Of a DNA stretch of 37,357 nucleotides, positions 1-6,699 are shown one piece after another. Source of the DNA: a virus. Location of the stretch: IMG/VR virus record IMGVR_UViG_3300044846_000733, positions 1 through 37,357 of that record; one strand, given 5' to 3'. A program made the translations under genes and the position numbers. Numbering within the stretch: the first letter of the stretch is position 1; each line of letters opens with the position of its first letter. The notes under the pieces are model-generated. The model was given only the letters and a program-made list of their open reading frames with translations, had not been told where the DNA came from and made no database searches.

Positions 1-1
1 A

Positions 2-574
2 TTCGATAATGATGAAGCATTGTCGTTAGCGGTGAACTGGTGGCTTAGTGCAGGTTCTGATTTTACGTCTGGAACACTTCAATCAGGATGGCAAACCACG
101 ACAGCAAACCGTGCGGTCGGTCAAACCAATCTTGGTGCCGCTACTAACAACTACTGGCAAATTACTGGTGTCCAGTTGAATGTTGGTGGGGTTGCTGCAC
201 CGTTCGAGTTTGAGAGCATTGGCACGACCATCGAGAAATGCCAACGATATTTTTCTAAGTCATACAACCTGACGGTTGCTCCTGCGACTGTTACTACGGT
301 TGGCGCAAGAGGATTTGAGTTGGGTGCTGATGCCAATCAAGAACGCTCTGTTACTTTGGAGTTTCCAACTGCGATGAGGGCAACGCCGACCGTTACGGCT
401 TACTCTCCTGTGTCGGGTACGTCTGGGCAGTGGCGTGTGTACAATGTGGCAAGGACTCTCAACAACGATTCCGCAGTAACTATTGTTTATCAGAGTGAGA
501 AGTCTGCAGTGTTTGTATGTACCTTTAACGGTTCCAACATGCAAGGTCATTATCGTGCAGATGCGGAGTTGTAA
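2..574 (+). CDS. Tail fibre protein, C-terminal part (5' end lies at the other end of the window)
   Basis: The reading frame is already open at base 2, so this is the last 190 residues of a longer protein. The opening stretch (NWWLSAGSDF, then AVGQTNLGAATNNYWQITGVQL, a few residues, then FEF and ECQRYF-like KCQRYF) is the carbohydrate-binding-type module and receptor-binding tip that recurs in short-tailed phage fibres. The open-ended gene at 36353 stops just where such a module would begin (SFWVKSNVTGTYIAELRDA), so the two are very probably one gene cut by the window edge. In the virion it would form the distal, host-binding tip. Base composition is clearly more AT-rich than the neighbouring structural genes. 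The stop codon overlaps the next start (TAATG). The assignment as fibre is good; the receptor is unknown. Confidence 0.85.
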   Translation, partial: FDNDEALSLAVNWWLSAGSDFTSGTLQSGWQTTTANRAVGQTNLGAATNNYWQITGVQLNVGGVAAPFEFESIGTTIEKCQRYFSKSYNLTVAPATVTTVGARGFELGADANQERSVTLEFPTAMRATPTVTAYSPVSGTSGQWRVYNVARTLNNDSAVTIVYQSEKSAVFVCTFNGSNMQGHYRADAEL

Positions 575-744
575 TGACTAGATACAAGATTTACACTCAC
601 TCATTCGGCGGTCAAAGCATCTGCGACACTCAACGAAACTGTTGGATACCGCTAGACGAAGCCAACACCGATTACCAGCAGTACCTAGCGTGGCTCGCTG
701 AAGGCAACACACCCGAACCGTGGCAACCTGAGGAGAACAAGTAA
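574..744 (+). CDS. Small tail-fibre-associated protein, 56 aa
   Basis: A 56-residue frame starts on the ATG that overlaps the stop of the tail fibre (TAATG) and itself ends in a TAATG overlap with the next gene, so translation is probably coupled. The C-terminal half has the pattern DYQQYLAWLAEGNTPEPW, which is common in small proteins encoded just after tail fibres and in fibre assembly proteins. A role in fibre folding or attachment is therefore likely by position and motif, but no catalytic feature is visible. It is short and lacks a signal peptide or membrane segment. Confidence 0.7.
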   Translation: MTRYKIYTHSFGGQSICDTQRNCWIPLDEANTDYQQYLAWLAEGNTPEPWQPEENK

Positions 745-989
745 TGGTCAAGATCCAATCCGTCATCGGTCGCGTGTTTGCCGTGTTCGGCTCGTCGGCT
801 CTCGCCGCCCTTGCCGGTGGTGCAATCATCAACGTCGAGTTGTGGAAGGCCGCTTGTCTTGCAGGCTTCATGGCCGCCGCCAAGGTGACCGAACAGCTCT
901 TGAAGTTTTGGGCTGAGGACGGTGTCCTGTCGAAGGAAGAAGTTGCCATCGCCTTCGGGAAGAAGCCTGAAGTTCCGTCGGCTGAGTAA
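744..989 (+). CDS. Putative holin (r1t-like), 81 aa
   Basis: This 81-residue protein has two hydrophobic segments, roughly residues 8-27 (VIGRVFAVFGSSALAALAGG) and 33-48 (LWKAACLAGFMAAAK), joined by a short turn and followed by a charged tail (FWAEDGVLSKEE). Size and topology match class II holins such as the r1t family of Gram-positive phages, which open the cytoplasmic membrane at lysis. It lies four genes upstream of the endolysin, in the right part of the genome. It overlaps the start of the next gene by up to 68 bases. Several other tiny membrane proteins lie nearby, so which one is the true holin cannot be settled from sequence alone. Confidence 0.55.
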   Translation: MVKIQSVIGRVFAVFGSSALAALAGGAIINVELWKAACLAGFMAAAKVTEQLLKFWAEDGVLSKEEVAIAFGKKPEVPSAE

Positions 990-2232
990 AGCCGTCTCGG
1001 CGGCAGCCGGTTTACTTCTTCTTCTCGTCGCAACGACGGCCAGCGCGGAGAACGTCCGCGTCACCCAGGCAACCGACTACTGGTATCAGTTTGATACCAC
1101 CTCGACTTTTTCGGTGCGGACGTATGCCGTTGCCGGCTATGGGTCGGATCCGATGCTGTGGTTCTACAACGCGGATGGTCAACTTCTTGCCCAAAATGAT
1201 GACTGGTACGGGTTGCAGTCTCGGCTTGAGGTGCAGGTGGAACCTGGCTGGTATCGCCTCCGAGCGGGGGTCTGCTGCGGCAACCCTGACGCATGGTGGT
1301 CTGGGGTGCAGTACGACCTAGAGACGAACGTGGAGGCTGTGGTGCCGACCACATCGCAAACCACGACAACCGTCGAAGAGACGACGACTACTACGGAAAT
1401 GTCTACAACGACAACCGAGGTGGCCACAACGACGACCGAAGAGTCCACAACGACCACCACGTCAACGACTACAACCACCGAGCCGGAGCCGAGTAGTACG
1501 CTGGCGACATGGCAGACGACGACGAGCAGCGAGCCGCTTACGAGCGAGCCATCGACTACCACCGTTTTGCCGACATCGTCCAGCACTACGACGACACAGC
1601 CCGACCCGACCACGACGACATCGACTACGAGCCTGCCAGCCTCGACCACCTCGACGGAGCTGACTACGACCTCTACGGAGACGACGTTCCCTGCATCGGA
1701 ATCATCCTCCACATCAACAACTACATCATCTCTGTCGCCGAGGCCATCGAGCAGTTCGGTTCTTTCAAGGCCATCCCCGACGACTACGACCTCACCTCCA
1801 ACGACGTTGACCTCTCCGTCATCTTTGATTGCGAATGTGGCCACAGTCCCACCAAACACCGGCTTGACGGCTGTTACGGTCATACCGACCCCGACGACGA
1901 CGACGATCCAGACGATCCCCCAATCGCCGCTTGAGGCGGTAGAGGTACTGTCGGTTGACGCAACCCCCGAGCAGGTTGCTGCCGCCATCGACGTGATTGC
2001 CGAGAGCCTCGACACCCTGACCGAATCCCAGTTGGATGCCATCGTTGAAGTGATTTCGGTAGCCCCGACCGAAGTCAAACGGGAGTTTGAGAACGAGGTC
2101 AACATCTTCTCGGCTGGCTTGGACAACTATGTGCCGGCGGATTCCAAGATCACGGTGGCAGAACGGCGGGTTTTGGTGGCGGTAGGGGCCGTGATGGTGG
2201 CTGCCCCAGCGGTGGTGGGTAGGCGCAAATGA
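922..2232 (+). CDS. Secreted, membrane-anchored Thr/Ser-rich surface protein with PPC-like domain
   Basis: The product is about 436 residues. A basic N-terminus (KFRRLSK) leads into a hydrophobic core (AAGLLLLLVATTASA) with an A-S-A cleavage site, so it is exported. Residues about 45-130 form a beta-rich domain (YWYQF...MLWFYNADGQLLAQNDDW...GWYRLRAG) resembling bacterial pre-peptidase C-terminal domains. Next comes a long linker dominated by TTTTT/E and S/T runs (about residues 140-330), then a helical domain rich in A, V, E (TPEQVAAAIDVIAESLDTL, about 345-400). A final hydrophobic stretch ends in GRRK, a likely membrane anchor. Thr-rich linkers of this kind are typical of surface proteins of Acidimicrobiia. 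GTG at 922 is the longest start; TTG at 943, preceded by AAGGAAG, is an alternative. It may alter the infected cell's surface, for example in superinfection exclusion, but this is inference. Confidence 0.75.
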   Translation: MSCRRKKLPSPSGRSLKFRRLSKAVSAAAGLLLLLVATTASAENVRVTQATDYWYQFDTTSTFSVRTYAVAGYGSDPMLWFYNADGQLLAQNDDWYGLQSRLEVQVEPGWYRLRAGVCCGNPDAWWSGVQYDLETNVEAVVPTTSQTTTTVEETTTTTEMSTTTTEVATTTTEESTTTTTSTTTTTEPEPSSTLATWQTTTSSEPLTSEPSTTTVLPTSSSTTTTQPDPTTTTSTTSLPASTTSTELTTTSTETTFPASESSSTSTTTSSLSPRPSSSSVLSRPSPTTTTSPPTTLTSPSSLIANVATVPPNTGLTAVTVIPTPTTTTIQTIPQSPLEAVEVLSVDATPEQVAAAIDVIAESLDTLTESQLDAIVEVISVAPTEVKREFENEVNIFSAGLDNYVPADSKITVAERRVLVAVGAVMVAAPAVVGRRK

Positions 2233-2245
2233 TAGATTCGTCCCG

Positions 2246-2416
2246 ATGCGTAAGTACCTGACTCAGACTGCGGCGATCATTGCGGCCATGTGTGGGTCGT
2301 CCTACGTCATCATTACTCTTTCGGGGGCCACCCGTCGCCAAGCCCTGTGGATCACGGGGGTTCTGCTTCTGGCGATGGTGGTCACCGCGTACTACGAGAT
2401 AAAGGATGACGAGTGA
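2246..2416 (+). CDS. Small two-pass membrane protein, 56 aa (possible holin/antiholin)
   Basis: ATG at 2246 opens a 56-residue protein with two hydrophobic segments (about residues 9-26 AAIIAAMCGSSYVIITLS and 33-50 ALWITGVLLLAMVVTAYY) separated by GATRRQ, ending in acidic KDDE. It overlaps the endolysin start by four bases (GTGA), so the two are translationally coupled. Placement immediately before an endolysin is the classic holin position, so it competes with the 744-989 product for that role, or one is the antiholin. No similarity to a named family is recognised. Confidence 0.65.
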   Translation: MRKYLTQTAAIIAAMCGSSYVIITLSGATRRQALWITGVLLLAMVVTAYYEIKDDE

Positions 2417-3033
2417 AGTACCCTGTCCGCAAGTTTGTGGTGCCGTCGGAACTGGAAAAGTGTCCCAACGGCGACATTCCCCCGCACCTGCTGTCGAACA
2501 TCAAGCCCTACGGGCAGCTTTACTGGAAGGCTGCGGCAGCGTGGGAGGCTCTGTGCGAGGCAGCCAAGGCTGACGGCCTCGAGTTCAGCCACGTCGGGGC
2601 GTTCCGCTCGTTGAAGGAACAGATCGCGCTGTTTGATTCGCGGTACTCCAAGAAGGCTACGAAGCGCATCCCGCAGGTTACCCGCACCTACAAGGGGAAA
2701 GTTTTTTTCCTCAAGGAAGGCATGGCACCGGCGGGGACACCTGGTACGAGTAAGCATGGGTGGGGGACGGCCCAGGACTTTGCGGCGATTGTCAACAAGA
2801 AACTGGTCAGCCTCGGATCTTCGCAGAAACACGTCGATTGGCTGGTCGCCAACGCTGACCGTTTTGGCTGGTCGTGGGAAGTGGAAGATACGTCCAACCC
2901 GAACTTCGAGATTTGGCACCTGATCTGCTACGACTGTGACAACCTGCCGGCTGAGATACTTTCGCGTTCGGTGTCTCAGGCGACGAAGATCGCCAAGCCG
3001 ACCCGCAAAGAGAAGAAGGGACGCAAGGCTTGA
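2413..3033 (+). CDS. Endolysin: D-Ala-D-Ala carboxypeptidase-type peptidase (M15/VanY family)
   Basis: This 206-residue protein carries the M15 zinc peptidase signature. FRSLKEQ lies at residues 64-70, S113-x-H115-xx-G118-x-A120-x-D122 (SKHGWGTAQD) gives two metal ligands, and E166-x-W168-H169 (EIWH) gives the catalytic Glu and third ligand. M15 enzymes cleave peptide bonds in the peptidoglycan stem. There is no signal peptide, so release needs a holin, which fits the adjacent small membrane proteins. The C-terminus is a lysine/arginine-rich tail (TRKEKKGRKA) after about residue 190, possibly a wall-binding tail. GTG at 2413 overlaps the upstream stop. The fold call is strong; the exact bond cut is inferred from the family. 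Confidence 0.88.
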   Translation: MKYPVRKFVVPSELEKCPNGDIPPHLLSNIKPYGQLYWKAAAAWEALCEAAKADGLEFSHVGAFRSLKEQIALFDSRYSKKATKRIPQVTRTYKGKVFFLKEGMAPAGTPGTSKHGWGTAQDFAAIVNKKLVSLGSSQKHVDWLVANADRFGWSWEVEDTSNPNFEIWHLICYDCDNLPAEILSRSVSQATKIAKPTRKEKKGRKA

Positions 3034-3034
3034 A

Positions 3035-3151
3035 ATGGGCCGTCGTCTTGTTCTTGTTGCTGGCGGTCTGCTGCTCGGTACTGTTGCTGCTTTTACATTT
3101 CTTGTTCGTGACGCTCGGGAACGCTACGGATCTGGGATTCGATGGGAATGA
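3035..3151 (+). CDS. Small single-pass membrane protein, 38 aa
   Basis: An ATG one base after the endolysin stop opens a 38-residue frame: MGRRLVLVAGGLLLGTVAAF, then TFLV and a charged tail (RDARERYGSGIRWE). One membrane segment with a basic N-terminus and charged C-terminus is evident. Its stop overlaps the next gene's ATG (ATGA at 3148), so it sits in the lysis operon. An overlapping frame from TTG 3030 is also open, but is less hydrophobic in a regular way and lacks the coupling. No family is recognised; a lysis-accessory role is suggested by position only. Confidence 0.55.
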   Translation: MGRRLVLVAGGLLLGTVAAFTFLVRDARERYGSGIRWE

Positions 3152-3324
3152 GCGAGGGGATAATCGTCGCAGCGATAGCGGCTGTCGGCACGGTCTTAGC
3201 GGCCCTTGTGCAAGTCATGCGGAAAGAAAATAAGAACGATCACAACGTCGTTGCGGACTCTCTGAACCGGATCGAAACCAAGCTCGACAACCATATTGAT
3301 GACCATCTGAAGGGCGAGATTTAG
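3148..3324 (+). CDS. Small membrane protein with C-terminal charged helix, 58 aa (lysis accessory or holin-like)
   Basis: Starting at ATG 3148 (ATGA overlap with the previous stop; an ATG two codons earlier is possible), the protein begins with a hydrophobic segment IIVAAIAAVGTVLAALVQVM (residues 4-23). A charged amphipathic helix follows (RKENKNDHNVVADSLNRIETKLDNHIDDHLKG). This one-pass membrane plus coiled-coil layout is common among small proteins beside phage endolysins, such as holin-like XhlA-type proteins, whose helix faces the cytoplasm. It ends the lysis group. The XhlA comparison is by architecture, not clear sequence identity. Confidence 0.6.
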   Translation: MSEGIIVAAIAAVGTVLAALVQVMRKENKNDHNVVADSLNRIETKLDNHIDDHLKGEI

Positions 3325-3355
3325 TACGTTTCGGGGTGCTAGGTTGCCGATCCCT

Positions 3356-3499
3356 ATGACGGCACAAACACTTTCTGTAATACACAAATACCTGTCTCGC
3401 GTCGTGGCACATGGCCCCGAGCAGGACGAACTGATCAAGGCAGTTGAGGCGGTCGAAAGGGAACTTTTGGCCCAGATCCGCCATAAACAGATCGCGTGA
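3356..3499 (+). CDS. Small helical phage protein, 47 aa, function unknown
   Basis: ATG 3356 gives MTAQTLSVIHKYLSRV, then VAHGPEQDELIKAVEAVERELLAQIRHKQIA. It is probably almost entirely alpha-helical, with heptad-like leucine and valine spacing. No ribosome binding site is strong and no family is recognised. It lies between the lysis group and a conserved 93-residue protein in a stretch with small gaps on both sides. It could be a small regulator or a helical adaptor; nothing in the sequence decides. Confidence 0.45.
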   Translation: MTAQTLSVIHKYLSRVVAHGPEQDELIKAVEAVERELLAQIRHKQIA

Positions 3500-3522
3500 C
3501 ACCCGCCTGTTAGGGTGGCGGT

Positions 3523-3804
3523 ATGACAGAGTCAGAGGGGTATCCGACGGTCGTGGTGGTGTGGGCTGATGCCCATTCCGGCGCAGAGCATTGGGCTGAA
3601 CTGGACACGGACGACAAGTCCGAGTACCTGGTCAAGTCGTGCGGTTTCATCATCGAAACGGAACGCGGTGGCAAGCCTGAACACATCACGCTCGCTCAGA
3701 GTTACACCCCTGATCTAGATTTCGATCACGTCTTGCACATTCCGAAAGGGATGGTGAGGCACATCCAATTCATGGAGGCATTCACGAAGAGGTTGTCTGT
3801 CTGA
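3523..3804 (+). CDS. Conserved phage protein of unknown function, 93 aa
   Basis: This 93-residue acidic protein contains the pattern WADAHSG...W, then SCGFIIE, GGKPEHITLAQS, and DHVLHIPKGMVRHI. I recognise this order as a recurrent small protein of actinobacterial and aquatic phages, found without a known function. Conserved W, H, C and G residues suggest a compact beta-rich fold. There is no signal or membrane segment. It is the last gene before a candidate promoter/operator region, so it likely ends the upstream transcription unit. No function is proposed. Confidence 0.75.
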   Translation: MTESEGYPTVVVVWADAHSGAEHWAELDTDDKSEYLVKSCGFIIETERGGKPEHITLAQSYTPDLDFDHVLHIPKGMVRHIQFMEAFTKRLSV

Positions 3805-3812
3805 CACCCATC

Positions 3813-3848
3813 GTGTATGTTGACCGCATAACGTCATACACCTAACAA
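3813..3848 (+). promoter_or_regulatory. Candidate promoter with flanking inverted repeat (operator) before the recombination module
   Basis: TTGACC at 3820-3825 and TAACAA at 3843-3848 are separated by 17 bases, as in a sigma-70 type promoter; the -10 match is weak. The -35 box is bracketed by a perfect 7-base inverted repeat: GTGTATG at 3813-3819 and CATACAC at 3835-3841. A repressor bound there would block RNA polymerase. The gene at 3862 follows after AGAGAAGGGGAA, a good ribosome binding site. The 57-base gap is one of the few real intergenic gaps in this compact region. Confidence 0.45.
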
Positions 3849-3861
3849 GAGAGAAGGGGAA

Positions 3862-4821
3862 ATGGGAAGCAAGAGATACCGCATCGCCAAGCAGCCACAC
3901 GGCTCGCAGGGGTGGCTCGAGGATCGTTACTGGGACGCAGAACACAACCTGCGTATCAGCGCATCGCCATGTGCAGCGATCTACGACAAGCACCCGTTCG
4001 TGCCGAAGGATGCCTACGCAGCTGAGATGCTCGCGGGTGTACCACCGCTGCCACAGAAGGCGACGTGGGCCATGCAGCGCGGCACCGATCTGGAGCCGGT
4101 CATCGCACGTTGGGTGATCGAACGCACCGGCGTGGAATACGACGAGCCGAAAGAAATGTTCTGCTTCGACACCGACAACGGTGCGAGGCTCATCGCCACG
4201 CTTGACCTGTTCTACGAGGACGGGGATATCCGCAAGGTGGTCGAGATCAAGTCACGCAACAAGCCGTGGGAAGGCGAACTGCCCGACTACTGGAAGTTTC
4301 AGGGGATTCACCAGGCGATCTGCGCCGACGTGGACGAGATCCTGTGGGCCGTGTTCGACTCTTCGATGCAGTTGTTCCTGCACAAGCAGGAAGTGACCGA
4401 GGCCGAGAAAGCGGAACACATCGCGGCCTGCGAATCGTGGCTGAACAGCATCGAGTTGGGCATGACCCCGACTGGCGTGACGTGGTCATACGAGACTGTC
4501 GCGCAGCGGTTCCCCGAGCCTGCACCTTCAGAGACGAAAGAGTTGCCTGCCGAGGCTGCCGAAAAGTTTGAGCAGTTGCGTCACGTCAATTCGGAACTGA
4601 AGTCATACGAAGAACTGAAGGATCGGTTGAAGGCCGAACTGTGCGAGATGATCGGCACGGCAGAGGTGGCAACAATCAACGGGTCACCGGTCGCAACGTG
4701 GAAGGGCAAGACAACCAAGCGGTTCGATCAGAAGCGTTTCGTTGACGAGAACCCTGACATTGCCAAGCAATACATGAAAGAAACAACGACAAGAACATTC
4801 CTTCTGAAAGGGGAAAAGTGA
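3862..4821 (+). CDS. YqaJ-type viral recombinase / lambda-exonuclease-like PD-(D/E)XK nuclease
   Basis: The 319-residue product carries the YqaJ/lambda exonuclease core. RGTDLEP at about 73-79 provides the early Glu, ATLD (D115) the metal-binding Asp, and VEIK (E128, K130) the ExK motif. WKFQGIHQ at 144-151 gives the conserved Gln-containing helix. Such enzymes resect double-stranded DNA 5' to 3' to leave single strands for an annealing partner. The next gene, overlapping by one base at TGATG, is exactly such a partner, so the pair would act like the lambda Red or RecET system. The C-terminal third (about 225-319) is helical and charged and may bind the partner. ATG 3862 follows a purine-rich ribosome binding site. 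Confidence 0.85.
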   Translation: MGSKRYRIAKQPHGSQGWLEDRYWDAEHNLRISASPCAAIYDKHPFVPKDAYAAEMLAGVPPLPQKATWAMQRGTDLEPVIARWVIERTGVEYDEPKEMFCFDTDNGARLIATLDLFYEDGDIRKVVEIKSRNKPWEGELPDYWKFQGIHQAICADVDEILWAVFDSSMQLFLHKQEVTEAEKAEHIAACESWLNSIELGMTPTGVTWSYETVAQRFPEPAPSETKELPAEAAEKFEQLRHVNSELKSYEELKDRLKAELCEMIGTAEVATINGSPVATWKGKTTKRFDQKRFVDENPDIAKQYMKETTTRTFLLKGEK

Positions 4822-5516
4822 TGAGTGAGAAGAAGGTTGGGCTGGGCGATGTCCTGGCGAAGTACGGTGTGCCGGATCCGAAGATCGTCGGCAAGCTGCC
4901 CAAGGGTGGAACGACCCTCGACTTTGTCGGCCACGCCGATGTCACGAAGATGCTCATTGAGATCGATGAGAACTGGACGTGGGAGCCGGTCGCGTTTGAC
5001 GACCAGGGTCTGCCCGCGTACCGCGTCGAGAACGGCATGGCTCACATGGCTGGCTGGATGACGATCCACGGCGTTCGCCGTCTCGGCATCGGCTCGGTTC
5101 AGCACAACAAGGGCGACCTGCTGAAAGAACTGGTCAGCGACTTCATTCGCAACGCGGCCATGCGTTTCGGTGTCTGCCTCGCGCTGTGGACGAAGCAGGA
5201 ATGGGACGATGTCGATCACGCACCGACAGCCCCGAAGCCTGCTGCCCCTGCGCAGAAGAAGGTTGGCACGGCTGTCAAGAACCCGACGGCTGCCCCGAAC
5301 AATGTCCCCGAGCAGAAGCCTGCCGAGAATCAGGAAGGGCTGGTTGAGATCACGGCCCAGCAGCGTCAGCAGTTGCTCGAGGCGTGTGGCAAGAATGCCA
5401 TCGACGTTCGTGAAATGGCAAAGCTGGCGGGTCGTGACTGGGACGAACCGATCTACGAGTTTGACCTCGCGGCATTGCGTGAAGCGTTCAAGACTCTCAA
5501 AGCACAGCGGGGTTAG
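4821..5516 (+). CDS. Rad52-superfamily (Erf/Sak-like) single-strand DNA annealing protein
   Basis: The start chosen is ATG 4821, overlapping the exonuclease stop. It gives 231 residues. The core (about 35-130) reads LDFVGHADVTKMLIEIDENW, then GMAHMAGWMTIHGVRRLGIGS, then KGDLLKELVSDFIRNAAMRFGV and LWTKQEW. This pattern is familiar from the Rad52/Erf-type annealing proteins of actinophages. A Pro/Ala/Lys-rich linker (about 135-175) leads to a small C-terminal helical domain (ITAQQRQQLLEA...AALREAFKTL), a usual site for SSB or exonuclease contact. It would bind single strands made by the upstream nuclease and anneal them, supporting recombination-driven replication and genome circularisation. 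Confidence 0.8.
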   Translation: MSEKKVGLGDVLAKYGVPDPKIVGKLPKGGTTLDFVGHADVTKMLIEIDENWTWEPVAFDDQGLPAYRVENGMAHMAGWMTIHGVRRLGIGSVQHNKGDLLKELVSDFIRNAAMRFGVCLALWTKQEWDDVDHAPTAPKPAAPAQKKVGTAVKNPTAAPNNVPEQKPAENQEGLVEITAQQRQQLLEACGKNAIDVREMAKLAGRDWDEPIYEFDLAALREAFKTLKAQRG

Positions 5517-5518
5517 TC

Positions 5519-5707
5519 ATGCCGAATCGCAGAACGGTTGACCCGACTGGTCAGCAGCCGTCGTCCAAGATGGTGTCATTCCGCATCGATCCCAGCCAAG
5601 AGGTCGAGATGGATCTTCTCTGCAAAGCCTACGACTGTTCGCGGTCGTCGCTGTTCCGTCGCCTGTTGAAGCAGGCGGTGCAGCAGGTGCAGGAGGGTAC
5701 GGTCTGA
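5519..5707 (+). CDS. Ribbon-helix-helix DNA-binding protein, 62 aa
   Basis: After a disordered Pro/Gln-rich start, SKMVSFRIDPSQEVEMDLL supplies a short beta strand and first helix, and CSRSSLFRRLLKQAVQQV the second helix. This is the size and layout of Arc/MetJ/CopG ribbon-helix-helix repressors, which bind operators as dimers through the strand. It is encoded two bases after the annealing protein and overlaps the next gene at ATGA, so it is in the same operon. It is the best candidate in the early module for binding the inverted repeat at 3813-3841, though this is inference. Confidence 0.7.
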   Translation: MPNRRTVDPTGQQPSSKMVSFRIDPSQEVEMDLLCKAYDCSRSSLFRRLLKQAVQQVQEGTV

Positions 5708-5817
5708 TGACTCTTGAGGAGGCGATGGGCTGGATGATGACCGGCTACATCGTGACAGCTGGTGTGTTGATTATCGGGTGGTGGATCCACAAGTACAACA
5801 ACAAGAAGGGGAAGTAA
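5707..5817 (+). CDS. Single-pass membrane microprotein, 36 aa
   Basis: ATG 5707 overlaps the upstream stop and its own stop overlaps the next ATG (TAATG), a linked arrangement that supports translation. The sequence starts MTLEEAMGWMMTGYIVTAGV, followed by LIIGWWIHKYNNKKGK. It has one membrane segment with aromatic residues at its end and a basic tail that should stay in the cytoplasm. No family is recognised. Membrane microproteins amid early genes can affect host membrane processes or superinfection, but nothing specific is visible. Confidence 0.6.
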   Translation: MTLEEAMGWMMTGYIVTAGVLIIGWWIHKYNNKKGK

Positions 5818-6026
5818 TGGCTGACGAGATTTGGGAGTATTACGCACGGGACGCGCAGCGGGCTATCGAATCGCTGACCGAACAGTTGCGTGAAGAGACT
5901 GCCGAGCGTAAGCGTTGGCAGGCTGTAGCCGAAAGGTTCTTCAACCTGCACCCTGCCGACATTCCTGGTTGGCAATACGCCATCGTTGCGTACGAAGATG
6001 CGGAGAAGAAACGTGATGCAGATTGA
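5817..6026 (+). CDS. Small helical protein, 69 aa, function unknown
   Basis: The start is ATG 5817, overlapping the preceding TAA. The protein is charged and helical: ARDAQRAIESLTEQLREET and AERKRWQAVAERFF form a likely coiled coil (about residues 9-44). It ends with a short module containing NLHPADIPGWQYAIVAYEDA. Similar 60-70 residue coiled-coil proteins occur in early actinophage operons with no assigned role. It may be related in style to the proteins at 6502 and 6692, which also pair an RDRW/ERD-type helix with a small tail. Confidence 0.65.
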   Translation: MADEIWEYYARDAQRAIESLTEQLREETAERKRWQAVAERFFNLHPADIPGWQYAIVAYEDAEKKRDAD

Positions 6027-6186
6027 TCAGGTCGTTTCGTTTCGGTTGACCACCGACAAGGGTCCGATCCCGATCACCCTCTGCGCTTGCGGTGTGTTGG
6101 TGCTGTCGTCCATGACTGGACATTTCAACGGTTGCGAGTATCTCGCCATGAGGAAGGAGGAAATGGGTGAGCAAGCAGAGGGCTAA
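6016..6186 (+). CDS. Putative zinc-binding microprotein, 56 aa
   Basis: ATG 6016 lies inside the end of the preceding gene (11-base overlap). The protein has VVSFRL, then ITLCACGVLVLSSMTGHFNGC, giving Cys-x-Cys and His-x3-Cys pairs about a dozen residues apart, a plausible single zinc site. Its end overlaps the next gene by 20 bases; the AGGAAGGAGG inside its 3' end serves as that gene's ribosome binding site. The role is unknown; it is one of several cysteine-rich microproteins in this genome. Confidence 0.55.
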   Translation: MQIDQVVSFRLTTDKGPIPITLCACGVLVLSSMTGHFNGCEYLAMRKEEMGEQAEG

Positions 6187-6502
6187 GGGGACGCGGGCCG
6201 AATCTGGTGTCGTGGAGTTCCTGCGCCAGAACGGTTTCCCGTATGCCGAGCGTCGTGCATTGCACGGGGCATTGGACAAGGGTGACATCACGGGGATACC
6301 TGGCGTGGTCATCGAGGTGAAGGATCACGCGAAGATTACGTTGGCCGAGTTCATCTCGGAGTTGAGGGAGGAAGTGAACAATGCCAACGCTGAGACTGGT
6401 GTGGCTGTCATCAAGCGCAGGGGTACTCTGCAAGTGGGTGACTGGTACGCCGTGATGCCGGTGTCGTGGTGGGTCGATCTGCTGAAGGAGGCTGGTTACT
6501 GA
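6167..6502 (+). CDS. Hjc-like Holliday-junction resolvase / PD-(D/E)XK nuclease, 111 aa
   Basis: The pattern KGTRAESGVVEFLRQNGF (E12), then HGALDKGDITGIPGVVIEVKDH (D39 of GDI and ExK at about 50-52) is the catalytic core of small archaeal-Hjc-like and VRR-type nucleases of actinophages. These cut branched DNA such as recombination intermediates. GTG 6167 has a strong AGGAAGGAGG ahead of it. Placement after an exonuclease/annealase pair fits a role resolving junctions before packaging. Length matches this family. The resolvase activity is inferred; a general structure-specific nuclease is possible. Confidence 0.8.
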   Translation: MSKQRAKGTRAESGVVEFLRQNGFPYAERRALHGALDKGDITGIPGVVIEVKDHAKITLAEFISELREEVNNANAETGVAVIKRRGTLQVGDWYAVMPVSWWVDLLKEAGY

Positions 6503-6699
6503 TGAAGTGGCGACCTTTTCAGAGCGGTGTCCCCTACACCTGTCAGGAATGTCCTGCGTATGTCGAGTTGATCGCAGACCGTGACCGCTGGAGGATGCTT
6601 GCCGAGTTTTTGTGTGACCAGCCTCCAAGCGTTGTCGTGCCGGACGAGATTGCACGTTTGTTCCCGCAGCCGATGGTAAGGGAGGAAGGTGGTGGTTGA
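6502..6699 (+). CDS. Small protein with Cys-x2-Cys motif, 65 aa, unknown
   Basis: ATG 6502 overlaps the nuclease stop (ATGA). The product begins MKWRPFQSGVPYTCQECPAY, with a single CxxC, followed by a helix VELIADRDRWRMLAEFLCDQ and a Pro/Val-rich tail. One CxxC pair alone could bind zinc only as a dimer or with other ligands. The RDRWRMLAEFL helix resembles the ERKRWQAVAERFF helix of the protein at 5817, suggesting a shared small-protein family. No function is proposed. Confidence 0.6.
   Translation: MKWRPFQSGVPYTCQECPAYVELIADRDRWRMLAEFLCDQPPSVVVPDEIARLFPQPMVREEGGG

Noticed and set aside
1509-1934. A 141-residue Asp-rich frame (MADDDEQRAAYERAIDYHRF at its start) inside the Thr-rich surface gene
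   Set aside because: ACGAC-type repeats that give Thr in the true frame give Asp here; it is an alternative reading of the low-complexity linker, with no ribosome binding site.
1179-2126. A 315-residue Val-rich frame on the minus strand
   Set aside because: It is the complement of the Thr codons (GTC/GTT runs) of the surface gene; long runs of Val without protein-like structure.
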